From TMED14 sp038145075 (lineage in GTDB: Bacteria; Bacteroidota; Bacteroidia; Flavobacteriales; Schleiferiaceae), in the NCBI GenBank assembly GCA_038145075.1, contig JAYQOY010000073.1:1-6980 (forward strand): 6,980 bases of DNA, given 5' to 3'. A program made the translations under genes and the position numbers. Positions 1-6,424 of this stretch are shown here, one piece after another. How positions within the stretch are numbered: the first letter of the stretch is position 1; every line of letters starts with the position of its first letter. The notes beneath the pieces are model-generated. The model saw only the letters and a list, made by a program, of their open reading frames with translations, had not been told where the DNA came from and ran no database searches.

Positions 1-18
1 CCGCTGTTTTGCCATGCT

Positions 19-90
19 CTAGCCCTCTAGCCCTCTAGCCCTCTAGCCCTCTCGCCCTCTAGCCCTCTAGCCCTCTAGCCCTCTAGCCCT
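19..90. repeat. Tandem array of nine 8-bp units (CTAGCCCT)
   Basis: Nine contiguous copies of CTAGCCCT are visible on the plus strand. Eight are identical; the fifth (51-58) reads CTCGCCCT. On the minus strand, the coding strand of the adjoining dipeptidase gene, the unit reads AGGGCTAG, so a GGG run recurs every 8 bases with 5-base spacers. The rightmost unit (83-90) contains the TAG stop codon of that gene and parts of its last two sense codons. The array therefore begins at the gene end and extends into the 3' flank. The 18 bases left of it contain nothing I can identify. It could be a slipped-strand expansion, a structured 3' untranslated region, or a local repeat family; the sequence alone does not decide. 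Confidence 0.95.
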
Positions 91-1456
91 TCGCAAAGTA
101 GCGGTAAAACAACGGAATGGTCTCGATGCCTTTGAAGTAGTTGGCGACGCCGAAGTGCTCGTTCGGGGAGTGAATGGCATCGCTGTCTAAACCAAAGCCC
201 ATGAGGATGCTCTTGACGCCCAACTCTTGCTCAAAGAGCGCGACGATAGGGATGGAGCCGCCGCTTCGAACGGGAACTGCTTTTTCACCAAAGGAATCGC
301 TCAAAGCTTGAACCGCCGCTTGGTAGCCGGGATGGTCCGTGGGGCAAACGTAAGGCTGTCCACCGTGGTGGGGGGTCACTTTGACGGTCACGCCGGCGGG
401 TGCGATAGAAACAAAGTAGTTGCTGAAGAGTTGGGTGATTTCGTCTGGATCTTGGTGGGGGACCAGGCGCATGGAAATCTTCGCGTAGGCCTTGGAGGCG
501 ATGACGGTTTTGGCACCGGCACCGGTATAACCGCCCCAAATGCCGTTGACATCCAGGGTGGGTCGAATGCTGTTGCGCTCCATCGTGCTGTAGCCGGCTT
601 CGCCGGCCACATCCACCAGGTCAAGGGCCTTTTTGTACGCGTCCAGCGAGAAGGGGGCTTGGGCCAGTTCGGCACGTTCCGCCTCGCTCAGCGTTTCCAC
701 TTTGTCGTAAAATCCGGGAATGGTAATGCGCTTGCGGTCGTCGTGCAGGCGGGCGATCATTTCGGTCAGAGCGTTGATGGGGTTGGCCACGGCGCCGCCG
801 TACAGGCCCGAATGTAAATCGCGGTTGGGACCCGTCACCTCAACTTCTACATAGCTCAAGCCGCGTAGGCCAGTTGTAAGGGAGGGAACTCCCGGGGCGA
901 CCATGCCGGTGTCGGAAATTAATATTACGTCGCAGGCCAAACGCTCTTGGTTGCGCTTTACATACCAGGCGAGGTTGGCGGAACCCACTTCTTCCTCGCC
1001 TTCAATCATGAATTTGATGTTGCAGGGCACATTGCCGGTGGCGACCATGGCTTCAAAGGCCTTGACATGCATGAAAAACTGACCTTTGTCGTCGCAGGCT
1101 CCGCGGGCAAAAATGGCGCCGCCGGGATGAATGTCCGTAACCCGAATTTCGGGCTCAAAGGGCGGGCTGCTCCACAGTTCCACGGGATCCGCAGGCTGAA
1201 CGTCGTAGTGGCCGTACACCAATACGGTAGGGCGTTCGGGCGAAACTAGGTATTCGCCATACACCACGGGGTAGCCGGGGGTCTCGCACACTTCTACCGC
1301 GGAGGCTCCCGCTTCGCGCAAGAATTGGGCTGTAGCCTCTGCCGTGGCTAAAACATCCGATTTGTACGCAGGATCGGCACTCACACTTGGCAGTCGAAGC
1401 AAAGCAAAGAGTTCATCCAGAAAGCGTTGACGATTTTCAGCAATGTAGTTTTCCAT
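83..1456 (-). CDS. M20-family dipeptidase (metallopeptidase)
   Basis: A 457-residue zinc-dependent peptidase of the M20 (ArgE/DapE/CNDP-like) family, expected to cleave dipeptides or small peptides in the cytoplasm; no signal peptide is seen. The metal-site motifs appear in family order: GHYDVQPAD at residues 82-90 (His83 ligand, Asp85 catalytic), GACDDKGQ at 119-126 (bridging Asp122), EGEEEVGS at 152-159 (Glu154 base, Glu155 ligand), SDTG at 181-184 (Asp182) and IHSPNE at 428-433 (His429). DLHSGLYGG at 213-221 begins the middle dimerisation (lid) domain. Length is normal and all metal-site residues are present, so it should be active. The ATG at 1456 gives the usual start, an amphipathic helix leading to LLRLPSVSAD. 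Its TAG stop lies inside the 8-bp tandem array. It is divergent from the secreted-protein gene 51 bp away and seems to be a single-gene unit. Exact substrate unknown; M20 members also include deacylases, but the CNDP-like motif spacing favours dipeptidase. Confidence 0.95.
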   Translation of the reverse strand: MENYIAENRQRFLDELFALLRLPSVSADPAYKSDVLATAEATAQFLREAGASAVEVCETPGYPVVYGEYLVSPERPTVLVYGHYDVQPADPVELWSSPPFEPEIRVTDIHPGGAIFARGACDDKGQFFMHVKAFEAMVATGNVPCNIKFMIEGEEEVGSANLAWYVKRNQERLACDVILISDTGMVAPGVPSLTTGLRGLSYVEVEVTGPNRDLHSGLYGGAVANPINALTEMIARLHDDRKRITIPGFYDKVETLSEAERAELAQAPFSLDAYKKALDLVDVAGEAGYSTMERNSIRPTLDVNGIWGGYTGAGAKTVIASKAYAKISMRLVPHQDPDEITQLFSNYFVSIAPAGVTVKVTPHHGGQPYVCPTDHPGYQAAVQALSDSFGEKAVPVRSGGSIPIVALFEQELGVKSILMGFGLDSDAIHSPNEHFGVANYFKGIETIPLFYRYFAKG

Positions 1457-1507
1457 AGCCCCAAGATACTTACCATCCCAAGGTTTGCAGTAACTTAACG
1501 GCCTCTT
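1457..1507. promoter_or_regulatory. Divergent intergenic region, presumed promoters
   Basis: These 51 bp separate the start codons of two divergent genes, so each gene's promoter must lie here or inside the other's 5' end. No perfect Bacteroidota -7 element (TAnnTTTG) was found on either strand. The best one-mismatch match is TATCTTGG on the minus strand (1468-1461), only 4 bases from the dipeptidase ATG, which would imply a leaderless or nearly leaderless transcript. No strong Shine-Dalgarno sequence is seen on either side, which is usual in this phylum. The call rests on gene arrangement only. Confidence 0.3.
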
Positions 1508-3760
1508 ATGCGCCGAATGTTAGCTCGTCTTATGGTTGCGGCAAGCCTCGTTCTTCAGATCGCAGGCCCGGTTGAACTTTTGGCCCAAAATATCACGGTC
1601 AATTCCACGTCTCCACGTAATCAACCTATGTGGCTGGTTCAGAACGTCATGGTGGGGCCTAACATGACGGTTTTCAGCCCTATTGGCCCTCTGGGTACGC
1701 CCATCAGCCAGCCTTCCTCGACCCAAATTGGCAAGTTTAACATCAACAACCCCAACTTTGGCTTGGACAGCGGCATTGTGATGGTTTCGACCGATGCCAT
1801 TGATGTGGTGCCGGGGCAGTTTGGTACCTACACCAGCTATCCGACCCAAACGCCCTCCGCCAACCTCACCACCGTCCTGAATGCCATCGGCAGCAGCAGT
1901 TCCAGCCAGTACGACCGCGCGAGCATTCAATTCAGCTTTGTGGCCCCGGGGGATTCGGTCAAGTTTGACTACATCTTCGCCTCCAAAGAATATACCTCCT
2001 ACACCTGTTCGTCCTTCAACGATGTATTTGGTTTCTTCTTGATTGGGCAAGGCATCAATGGCGCACCCTTGTGGAATGCCAACGGCACTCCCAATATTGA
2101 TACCGTCAACTTGGCTGTGATTCCCGGGACGACGACGCCCGTCGCGGTGAACACCATCAACCAGGGCTATCCTTCGGGCAGTTGGCCGGCGAGCAACTGT
2201 TCCAGTGCCAATCCCAACTATGTGACGAATTCGGTCTTCTACAATGCCAATAGCGGTGGCACGTCCATTATCAACATGGAGGGCTACACGGATGTCTTCA
2301 CGGCAAAGGCTTCGGTCTCCTGCGGCTCGCTCTACACCATCAAGATGTTTATCTGCGATGTGAGCGATGGCGCCTTGAATTCGGCGGTCTTTATTGGTGC
2401 CCGAAGCTTTGAATTGCCGACAATTAGCTTGAGCCAGGCATGGAACCAAGGAAACAGCTTCAACGACAGCACGATGATTGAGGGCTGTCAGCCATCTTGG
2501 CTCTATTTGGACCGTCAGGGTGCGGTCTTTGATACCATGGTGGTGGATTTTGTATACGGTGGGACGGCAGTTTCCGGAACGGACTATGCGCCGCTGCCTT
2601 CTTCCATTACGCTTTTACCGGGCCAAACGCGCGATTCGATCCAAATTTGGGCCTACGACGACGGTGTGGCGGAACCCAACGAAACCATCAGCATCGTCAT
2701 GCAACCGGTGACCACCAACTGTGCGGTCTACCCTGCGCAGTACAAGACCTTTATCATTCGGGACAAGGTGTCTGTCACCGTGGATGCGACGGTGGGAGCT
2801 GGCAACGATACCTTGTCTTGTCCGGGCCAACAATCCACCCTCTTGGGCACCTTTACTGCGGGCGAGGGCACCACGACGGGCTGGTGGGAATCAGATACCG
2901 CAGGGGGTGTGCAACTGACCGTGACCCCCCTCTCAACCACGACCTATTATTTCTACGGCATAGACGAGTGCATGACAGCCGCGGCCATGGACAGCATCAC
3001 CATCTACGTGCTACCCTATGATTCGGTCGAAACCTATTCGGACACCACGTGGATTTGCCCTGGCGAATCCGTAGAAATCCAAGCACGTGCCCGCTACGGT
3101 ACGGAACCGCTCACTTACACCTGGCTGTCCGGTCCTGTAGATTCTCTCTGGACGGTGACGCCCACTGCGAGCCGCTGGTACCCCTACAAAGTAGTGGACC
3201 AATGTGGCTTCACGACCTGGGACAGCGTTTGGGTCGGGGTAGCTCCCTTGCCAGGAGCGGCCTTCACCTACTATCCCAATCCGAGCAATCCGCTCAATGT
3301 GCAGTTTACCAACCAGTCGAGCGATACGAATTATGTGGCCTGGTATTTTGGTGATGGGGACGTCTCTTCCGAGGTGAACCCGCAGCATTCCTACAGCAAG
3401 CCGGGCACCTACAGGGTTTCCTTGGCGGTGGCAGACAGTTTGGGCTGTTCCGATTCGGTTACGGTAGACATCGAACTCCGAATGGACTACTACGTCTACA
3501 TTCCGACGGCCTTCACGCCCAACGGGGATATTGTCAATGACCGCATCAAAGTGGAGGCGCTAGGTATTGAAGGCCTGCAATGGGACATCTTCAACCGCTG
3601 GGGTCTGAAGGTTTTCTCCACGTCGGATTTGGCCGAATCTTGGGACGGCACCTATGGCGGTCAACCCCTGCCTGAGGGGGTCTATTCGTACAAGCTGCTG
3701 ATTTATTTGCCCTTCGGCAACATCGCGGAAGAGCACGGCACCTTTACGCTGATTCGCTAA
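1508..3760 (+). CDS. Secreted multidomain protein with choice-of-anchor L, Calx-beta, PKD and T9SS type B sorting domains
   Basis: A 750-residue exported protein, probably cell-surface or released. Residues 1-27 look like a Sec signal peptide: Arg-rich start, hydrophobic core, likely cut after LLAQ. About 28-300 resembles the choice-of-anchor L domain, with FAPGDSVKFDYIFASKEY-like text near 145-162 and NDVFGFFLIG at 171-180. About 305-415 looks like a Calx-beta repeat (GGTAVSGTDY at 351-360; acidic YDDGVAEPNE at 383-392, a possible Ca2+ site). Two Ig-like modules with paired cysteines follow (about 420-503 and 504-580). A PKD domain spans about 581-656 (YFGDGD at 613-618, HSYSKPGTYRVSL at 627-639). 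The end, about 662-750, is the gliding-motility-associated CHU_C sorting domain (IPTAFTPNGD, FNRWG, WDGTYGGQPLPEGVYSY). In known systems this directs export through the type IX secretion system. An alternative start at Met4 would also leave a signal peptide. No enzymatic domain is seen; an adhesin or structural role is inference. Confidence 0.9.
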   Translation: MRRMLARLMVAASLVLQIAGPVELLAQNITVNSTSPRNQPMWLVQNVMVGPNMTVFSPIGPLGTPISQPSSTQIGKFNINNPNFGLDSGIVMVSTDAIDVVPGQFGTYTSYPTQTPSANLTTVLNAIGSSSSSQYDRASIQFSFVAPGDSVKFDYIFASKEYTSYTCSSFNDVFGFFLIGQGINGAPLWNANGTPNIDTVNLAVIPGTTTPVAVNTINQGYPSGSWPASNCSSANPNYVTNSVFYNANSGGTSIINMEGYTDVFTAKASVSCGSLYTIKMFICDVSDGALNSAVFIGARSFELPTISLSQAWNQGNSFNDSTMIEGCQPSWLYLDRQGAVFDTMVVDFVYGGTAVSGTDYAPLPSSITLLPGQTRDSIQIWAYDDGVAEPNETISIVMQPVTTNCAVYPAQYKTFIIRDKVSVTVDATVGAGNDTLSCPGQQSTLLGTFTAGEGTTTGWWESDTAGGVQLTVTPLSTTTYYFYGIDECMTAAAMDSITIYVLPYDSVETYSDTTWICPGESVEIQARARYGTEPLTYTWLSGPVDSLWTVTPTASRWYPYKVVDQCGFTTWDSVWVGVAPLPGAAFTYYPNPSNPLNVQFTNQSSDTNYVAWYFGDGDVSSEVNPQHSYSKPGTYRVSLAVADSLGCSDSVTVDIELRMDYYVYIPTAFTPNGDIVNDRIKVEALGIEGLQWDIFNRWGLKVFSTSDLAESWDGTYGGQPLPEGVYSYKLLIYLPFGNIAEEHGTFTLIR

Positions 3761-3768
3761 AAGCTTTT
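3759..3768. other. AAAAGCTTTT palindrome between convergent stop codons
   Basis: A perfect 10-bp palindrome spans the 7-bp gap between the two convergent genes and touches both TAA stop codons. Each orientation ends in a short T run. It has no loop and only a two-base G/C core, so it is too weak to be called an intrinsic terminator. It may simply reflect two facing TAA codons in AT-rich sequence. Any terminators must lie inside the opposite gene or work by another mechanism. Confidence 0.25.
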
Positions 3769-4448
3769 TAAATAAAGGGGATAGCCAAAATTCCTGAGAC
3801 TAGGAGCACTTTATAGATCCACTGGCGCGTTTGGAACGCTTTGCGTGCCTCCAAAGCCAGGGTCAGCATATGCTTGCGCTCCCATTGGCGCCGCCATTCA
3901 ATGGCAATCATGACCAGCGCAAGCGGCAAGGACTGCCAAAATCCAGGCGCGGAATCTGGGGCATAGGTAAAGGCCAAAAGAAGCAAAGGCGTGTACGCTA
4001 ACAAAGTGGCCATCAAAGGGCCCAAGCGGTGCTGGCCCCATTGTTTGTGCGAGTACAACCACACGAGCAAGGCATAGAGTCCAAAGCCAGCGTCGGCTGG
4101 AAAGGGCAAGCCGATCCAGGCAGTAACCAGTCCAATGCCGTAAAGCCAGGCGGCAATGCGCAAGCCGTACTTTTTAGCCACTGGGCGCTCAAACAGAGTG
4201 CGCCAGGGGCGCTGAACTAAGTCGCGTTCGAGGTCGTAAAAGCTATTGATCAAGGTGCCGCCGCCCACAATACCCCCCGTGGCGAGCAATACCGCGAGCA
4301 GTTGAAAATCGGGCAACCAGCCGTCTTCCAATCGAAAGAGAAAATAGTAGGCAACGATTTGGGCAAAGGCGAGAAAGGCCAAGTGCGTCCATCGAACTAA
4401 TGATAGAAAGGCAAGGGCCCGGTGCAGCAGCTTTTGACGTCTGCCCAC
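3768..4448 (-). CDS. Short UbiA-like prenyltransferase homologue (membrane protein)
   Basis: A hydrophobic protein of about 226 residues, last in the mevalonate-gene cluster. The start is taken as GTG at 4448, 4 bp after the mevalonate kinase stop. The in-frame ATG at 4544 lies deep inside that kinase gene and adds 32 polar residues that do not look like this family, so it is rejected. Homology to UbiA prenyltransferases rests on the N-terminal LSLVRWTHLAFLAFAQ, the motif NSFYDLERD at residues 68-76 followed by LVQRPWR, and LYSHKQW near 131. In flavobacteria the gene at this place is usually annotated geranylgeranylglycerol-phosphate geranylgeranyltransferase. Here it is short (family members are about 280-300), the first motif has Ser69 where Asp is usual, and no second DxxxD motif is seen after residue 165. 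About six or seven membrane segments are apparent instead of nine. It may be a divergent transferase, a non-catalytic relative or a degenerating gene. Acceptor and prenyl donor cannot be told. Confidence 0.75.
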   Translation of the reverse strand: MGRRQKLLHRALAFLSLVRWTHLAFLAFAQIVAYYFLFRLEDGWLPDFQLLAVLLATGGIVGGGTLINSFYDLERDLVQRPWRTLFERPVAKKYGLRIAAWLYGIGLVTAWIGLPFPADAGFGLYALLVWLYSHKQWGQHRLGPLMATLLAYTPLLLLAFTYAPDSAPGFWQSLPLALVMIAIEWRRQWERKHMLTLALEARKAFQTRQWIYKVLLVSGILAIPFI

Positions 4449-4452
4449 GGCG

Positions 4453-5391
4453 TTAGAATCGGAGTACGACGTCCAGCTTGTGCGGTGCCAGGGCTGCCTT
4501 GGCTTCGTCCAAATCTTTGGTAAAGCCCAAGATGTAGCCGCCACCGCCTGAACCGCAAAGTTTCAGGTAGTAGGCATTGCTGTCGATGCCCTTCTGCCAC
4601 AAACTGTGGAAGGCGCTGGGAATCATGGGACTGAAGTGCTCCAAGGCCACACGGCTCAAACTCTTCAAGTTGGTAAACAAAGGATCCCAATCGCTCTTGA
4701 GGAAGGCCTGAACGCAGGCGTCGTTGTACTTCTTAAACTGCCCACTCATCATTTTGCGGAAGCCTTCTTCCTTGAGCTTCTCCATGAAGATGTTCACCAT
4801 GGGCTGCGTTTCGCCTGGGTTGCCCGAATTCAGCAAAAAGATCGCGCCCTTGCCTTCCGTGGCTACGGCGGGCATATCCACGGTGCCCAAATCGTCTTTG
4901 GACCGAATCAACAAGGGAAGCTGCAAGTAGCAAATCGTTGGATCAATACCCGAACTCTTGCCATGGAAATAAGATTCCATTTGGCCAAGAGCCTCCTTCA
5001 TAGCCGCAATAGCCTTGGGGTCCAAAGGTGCATCCAAATTCAGAGGCTCCTTCGCATACTGTGCATAGAGGGCAGCCACCAAGGCCCCGGAGGAACCCAC
5101 GCCATAGCCTTGAGGAATGCTGGACTCAAAGTAGAGGCCATTGGCAACGTCGCGGTTGAGCTGGGCCACATTCAAGTCCGCCTTGAGTTCGCCTGCCAAC
5201 GAGAGCGTGTGCAGGTATTCGGCGTAGGGCTGAAGGGCCTGATTCGAGAGGCGCTGCGCTTCCGTCAATTCCTCTTCGGGCAAATGCAAAGCGCCTGAAT
5301 AGTTCCGATACGGAATAGACAGACCCATGGCATCTTTGATGATGCCGTATTCTCCGAAGAGCAAAATTTTAGCGAAGTAGGATGGGCGCAT
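4453..5391 (-). CDS. mvk: Mevalonate kinase (GHMP kinase family)
   Basis: Phosphorylates mevalonate to 5-phosphomevalonate with ATP, the first kinase step of the mevalonate route to isopentenyl diphosphate; cytoplasmic. The 312-residue protein has the GHMP motifs in order: AKILLFGEY at residues 7-15 (motif 1, Lys8), PQGYGVGSSG at 93-102 (ATP loop), HGKSSGID at 143-150 (Asp150, probable catalytic base) and LCGSGGGGYILGF at 278-290 (motif 3). The N-terminus, with EYGII where most mevalonate kinases have EHAVV, matches the Bacteroidota type. The ATG at 5391 is chosen because it puts motif 1 at the usual place; the in-frame ATG at 5430 would add 13 residues and overlap the mvaD end. It lies 13 bp after mvaD and 4 bp before the UbiA-like gene, so probably one transcript. 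Nothing looks damaged. Another GHMP sugar or phosphomevalonate kinase is possible, but the PSGID-like motif and neighbours favour mevalonate kinase. Confidence 0.9.
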   Translation of the reverse strand: MRPSYFAKILLFGEYGIIKDAMGLSIPYRNYSGALHLPEEELTEAQRLSNQALQPYAEYLHTLSLAGELKADLNVAQLNRDVANGLYFESSIPQGYGVGSSGALVAALYAQYAKEPLNLDAPLDPKAIAAMKEALGQMESYFHGKSSGIDPTICYLQLPLLIRSKDDLGTVDMPAVATEGKGAIFLLNSGNPGETQPMVNIFMEKLKEEGFRKMMSGQFKKYNDACVQAFLKSDWDPLFTNLKSLSRVALEHFSPMIPSAFHSLWQKGIDSNAYYLKLCGSGGGGYILGFTKDLDEAKAALAPHKLDVVLRF

Positions 5392-5404
5392 GGGTAGTTT
5401 GGTG

Positions 5405-6424
5405 TTACAAAGGTACTGGTCCTGAGCCAACTCGGTCTGTCACAAATTGACCGTTTTTAGCAAAAGGTGCCAATACATCCGTAACAAAAGGCATGGCGCT
5501 TTGTTCGGCCGAAGCAGGGAAAAGCACATGCACGTTGGCGCCCGCATCCAAGGTGAAGCCAATCGGAGTCCCTGTTTCCAGGCGGAAGCGACGGATCGCC
5601 TCCAGGATGGCCAAGGTATTGGGGCGCATCAAAATGTAGCTCGGATTGGAGCTCATCATCAGCCCATGCAGGGTGAGGGCTTCATTTTCGACCAAATCCA
5701 AGAAGGCAGGCAAATCGCCGGTAGCCAAAATGGACTCCAAGGCTTTCATGTGGGTATGCGCCTGCTCAAAACGCTGCGCTGCAAAGGGATGTCCGTCCAT
5801 CAAGGCGTGGCCGGCTGTGCTGCTGACCGCCTTCTGACCGACATCCACCAACACCACAATGTCGCGGAAGTCCTGGAAAACAGGATGCACCGCATGGGGG
5901 TAGGAAATCGCGTATTCGTCATGGCTGCCTGGAACGGAAGGGGTCTCGCCCCACACCACCAAACCGCCATAGAGGGATCGGCTCGCACTTCCAGAACCTA
6001 GCCGAGCCAAAATAGACGCCTCGCGGCGCGCATCCGATTCCGGGAGGGCGTGGCCTAGGGCTTGGGCGGCATCTACCATACACAAGGCCAAAGCGCTGAG
6101 GCCGGAGGCGGAGGAGGCAATACCGCTCGAGTGCGGAAAGCTGTTAAAGGTGTCCACGGTCAAGCGGTACTCCGCTAACCAGGGATGGCGGTGCTGGATG
6201 CGGCCTATGAACTGCTCAATCTTGGGGACAAAGCTGGGGGTATCTACCCCGTTGAGCAGCACTTGGACGCCGCTGCCTGCCTCAAAGGTGGCGCGGGTCT
6301 GGGTATGGCAGGCGTCGAGCGTAAAGCTGATGGACGGATTGGAGGGCAGTTGAGGGTCGCGCTTGCCCCAGTACTTGACGAGCGCAATGTTTGATGGACT
6401 CTGCCACCCAAAGGTCATACTCAT
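5405..6424 (-). CDS. mvaD: Diphosphomevalonate decarboxylase
   Basis: Converts 5-diphosphomevalonate to isopentenyl diphosphate using ATP, releasing CO2; last step of the mevalonate pathway, cytoplasmic. The 339-residue protein carries SNIALVKYWGKRD at 11-23, the ATP loop FPHSSGIASSASGLSAL at 96-112, RLGSGSASRSLYGG at 141-154 (Arg149 corresponds to the conserved substrate-binding Arg) and TLDAGANVH at 291-299 (Asp293, the catalytic Asp). These motifs together identify the enzyme clearly. The ATG at 6424 is chosen because it overlaps the fabD stop as ATGA; an ATG two codons later (6418) is equally compatible with the protein. The longer open frame back to 6547 lies inside fabD and codes for Arg/Ser-rich text with no similarity, so it is not used. 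Its N-terminus is shorter than in several flavobacterial homologues, which carry an extra leader segment. It is followed 13 bp later by mevalonate kinase. Confidence 0.95.
   Translation of the reverse strand: MSMTFGWQSPSNIALVKYWGKRDPQLPSNPSISFTLDACHTQTRATFEAGSGVQVLLNGVDTPSFVPKIEQFIGRIQHRHPWLAEYRLTVDTFNSFPHSSGIASSASGLSALALCMVDAAQALGHALPESDARREASILARLGSGSASRSLYGGLVVWGETPSVPGSHDEYAISYPHAVHPVFQDFRDIVVLVDVGQKAVSSTAGHALMDGHPFAAQRFEQAHTHMKALESILATGDLPAFLDLVENEALTLHGLMMSSNPSYILMRPNTLAILEAIRRFRLETGTPIGFTLDAGANVHVLFPASAEQSAMPFVTDVLAPFAKNGQFVTDRVGSGPVPL
6421..6424 (-). other. ATGA stop/start overlap of fabD and mvaD
   Basis: On the minus strand, the bases ATGA contain the mvaD start (6424-6422) and the fabD TGA stop (6423-6421). 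Such 4-bp overlaps commonly let ribosomes that finish one gene start the next, keeping the two products in step. A second ATG at 6418 could serve instead without breaking the coupling. Confidence 0.7.

Noticed and set aside
19..90. CRISPR array or telomere-like end
   Set aside because: The units are 8 bp with no unique spacers, so it is not CRISPR. The array is internal to 3' flanking DNA and copies the end of a gene, and nothing suggests a linear replicon end.
227..817. Open frame of 196 codons on the plus strand inside the dipeptidase gene
   Set aside because: Gly/His/Val-rich translation with no family resemblance; the minus-strand reading contains conserved M20 sequence throughout.
1520..2449. 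Long open frame (309 codons) on the minus strand opposite the secreted-protein gene
   Set aside because: Its translation is rich in Gly, Arg, His and Ile with no recognisable domain, and it lies fully antisense to a gene with clear signal peptide and domains. It is a by-product of codon bias.
3759..3768. Intrinsic bidirectional terminator
   Set aside because: The palindrome has no loop and only a GC core of two bases; it would be too unstable to work as a terminator hairpin.
4449..4544. Upstream ATG start at 4544 for the UbiA-like gene
   Set aside because: It would put 32 polar, Trp/Ser/Lys-rich residues inside the mevalonate kinase coding region ahead of the family's usual N-terminus. The GTG at 4448, just after the kinase stop, fits better.
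4606..5298. Open frame of 230 codons on the plus strand opposite mevalonate kinase
   Set aside because: The opposite strand carries all GHMP kinase motifs across this stretch; the plus-strand translation is low-complexity in feel, with no motif and no start context.
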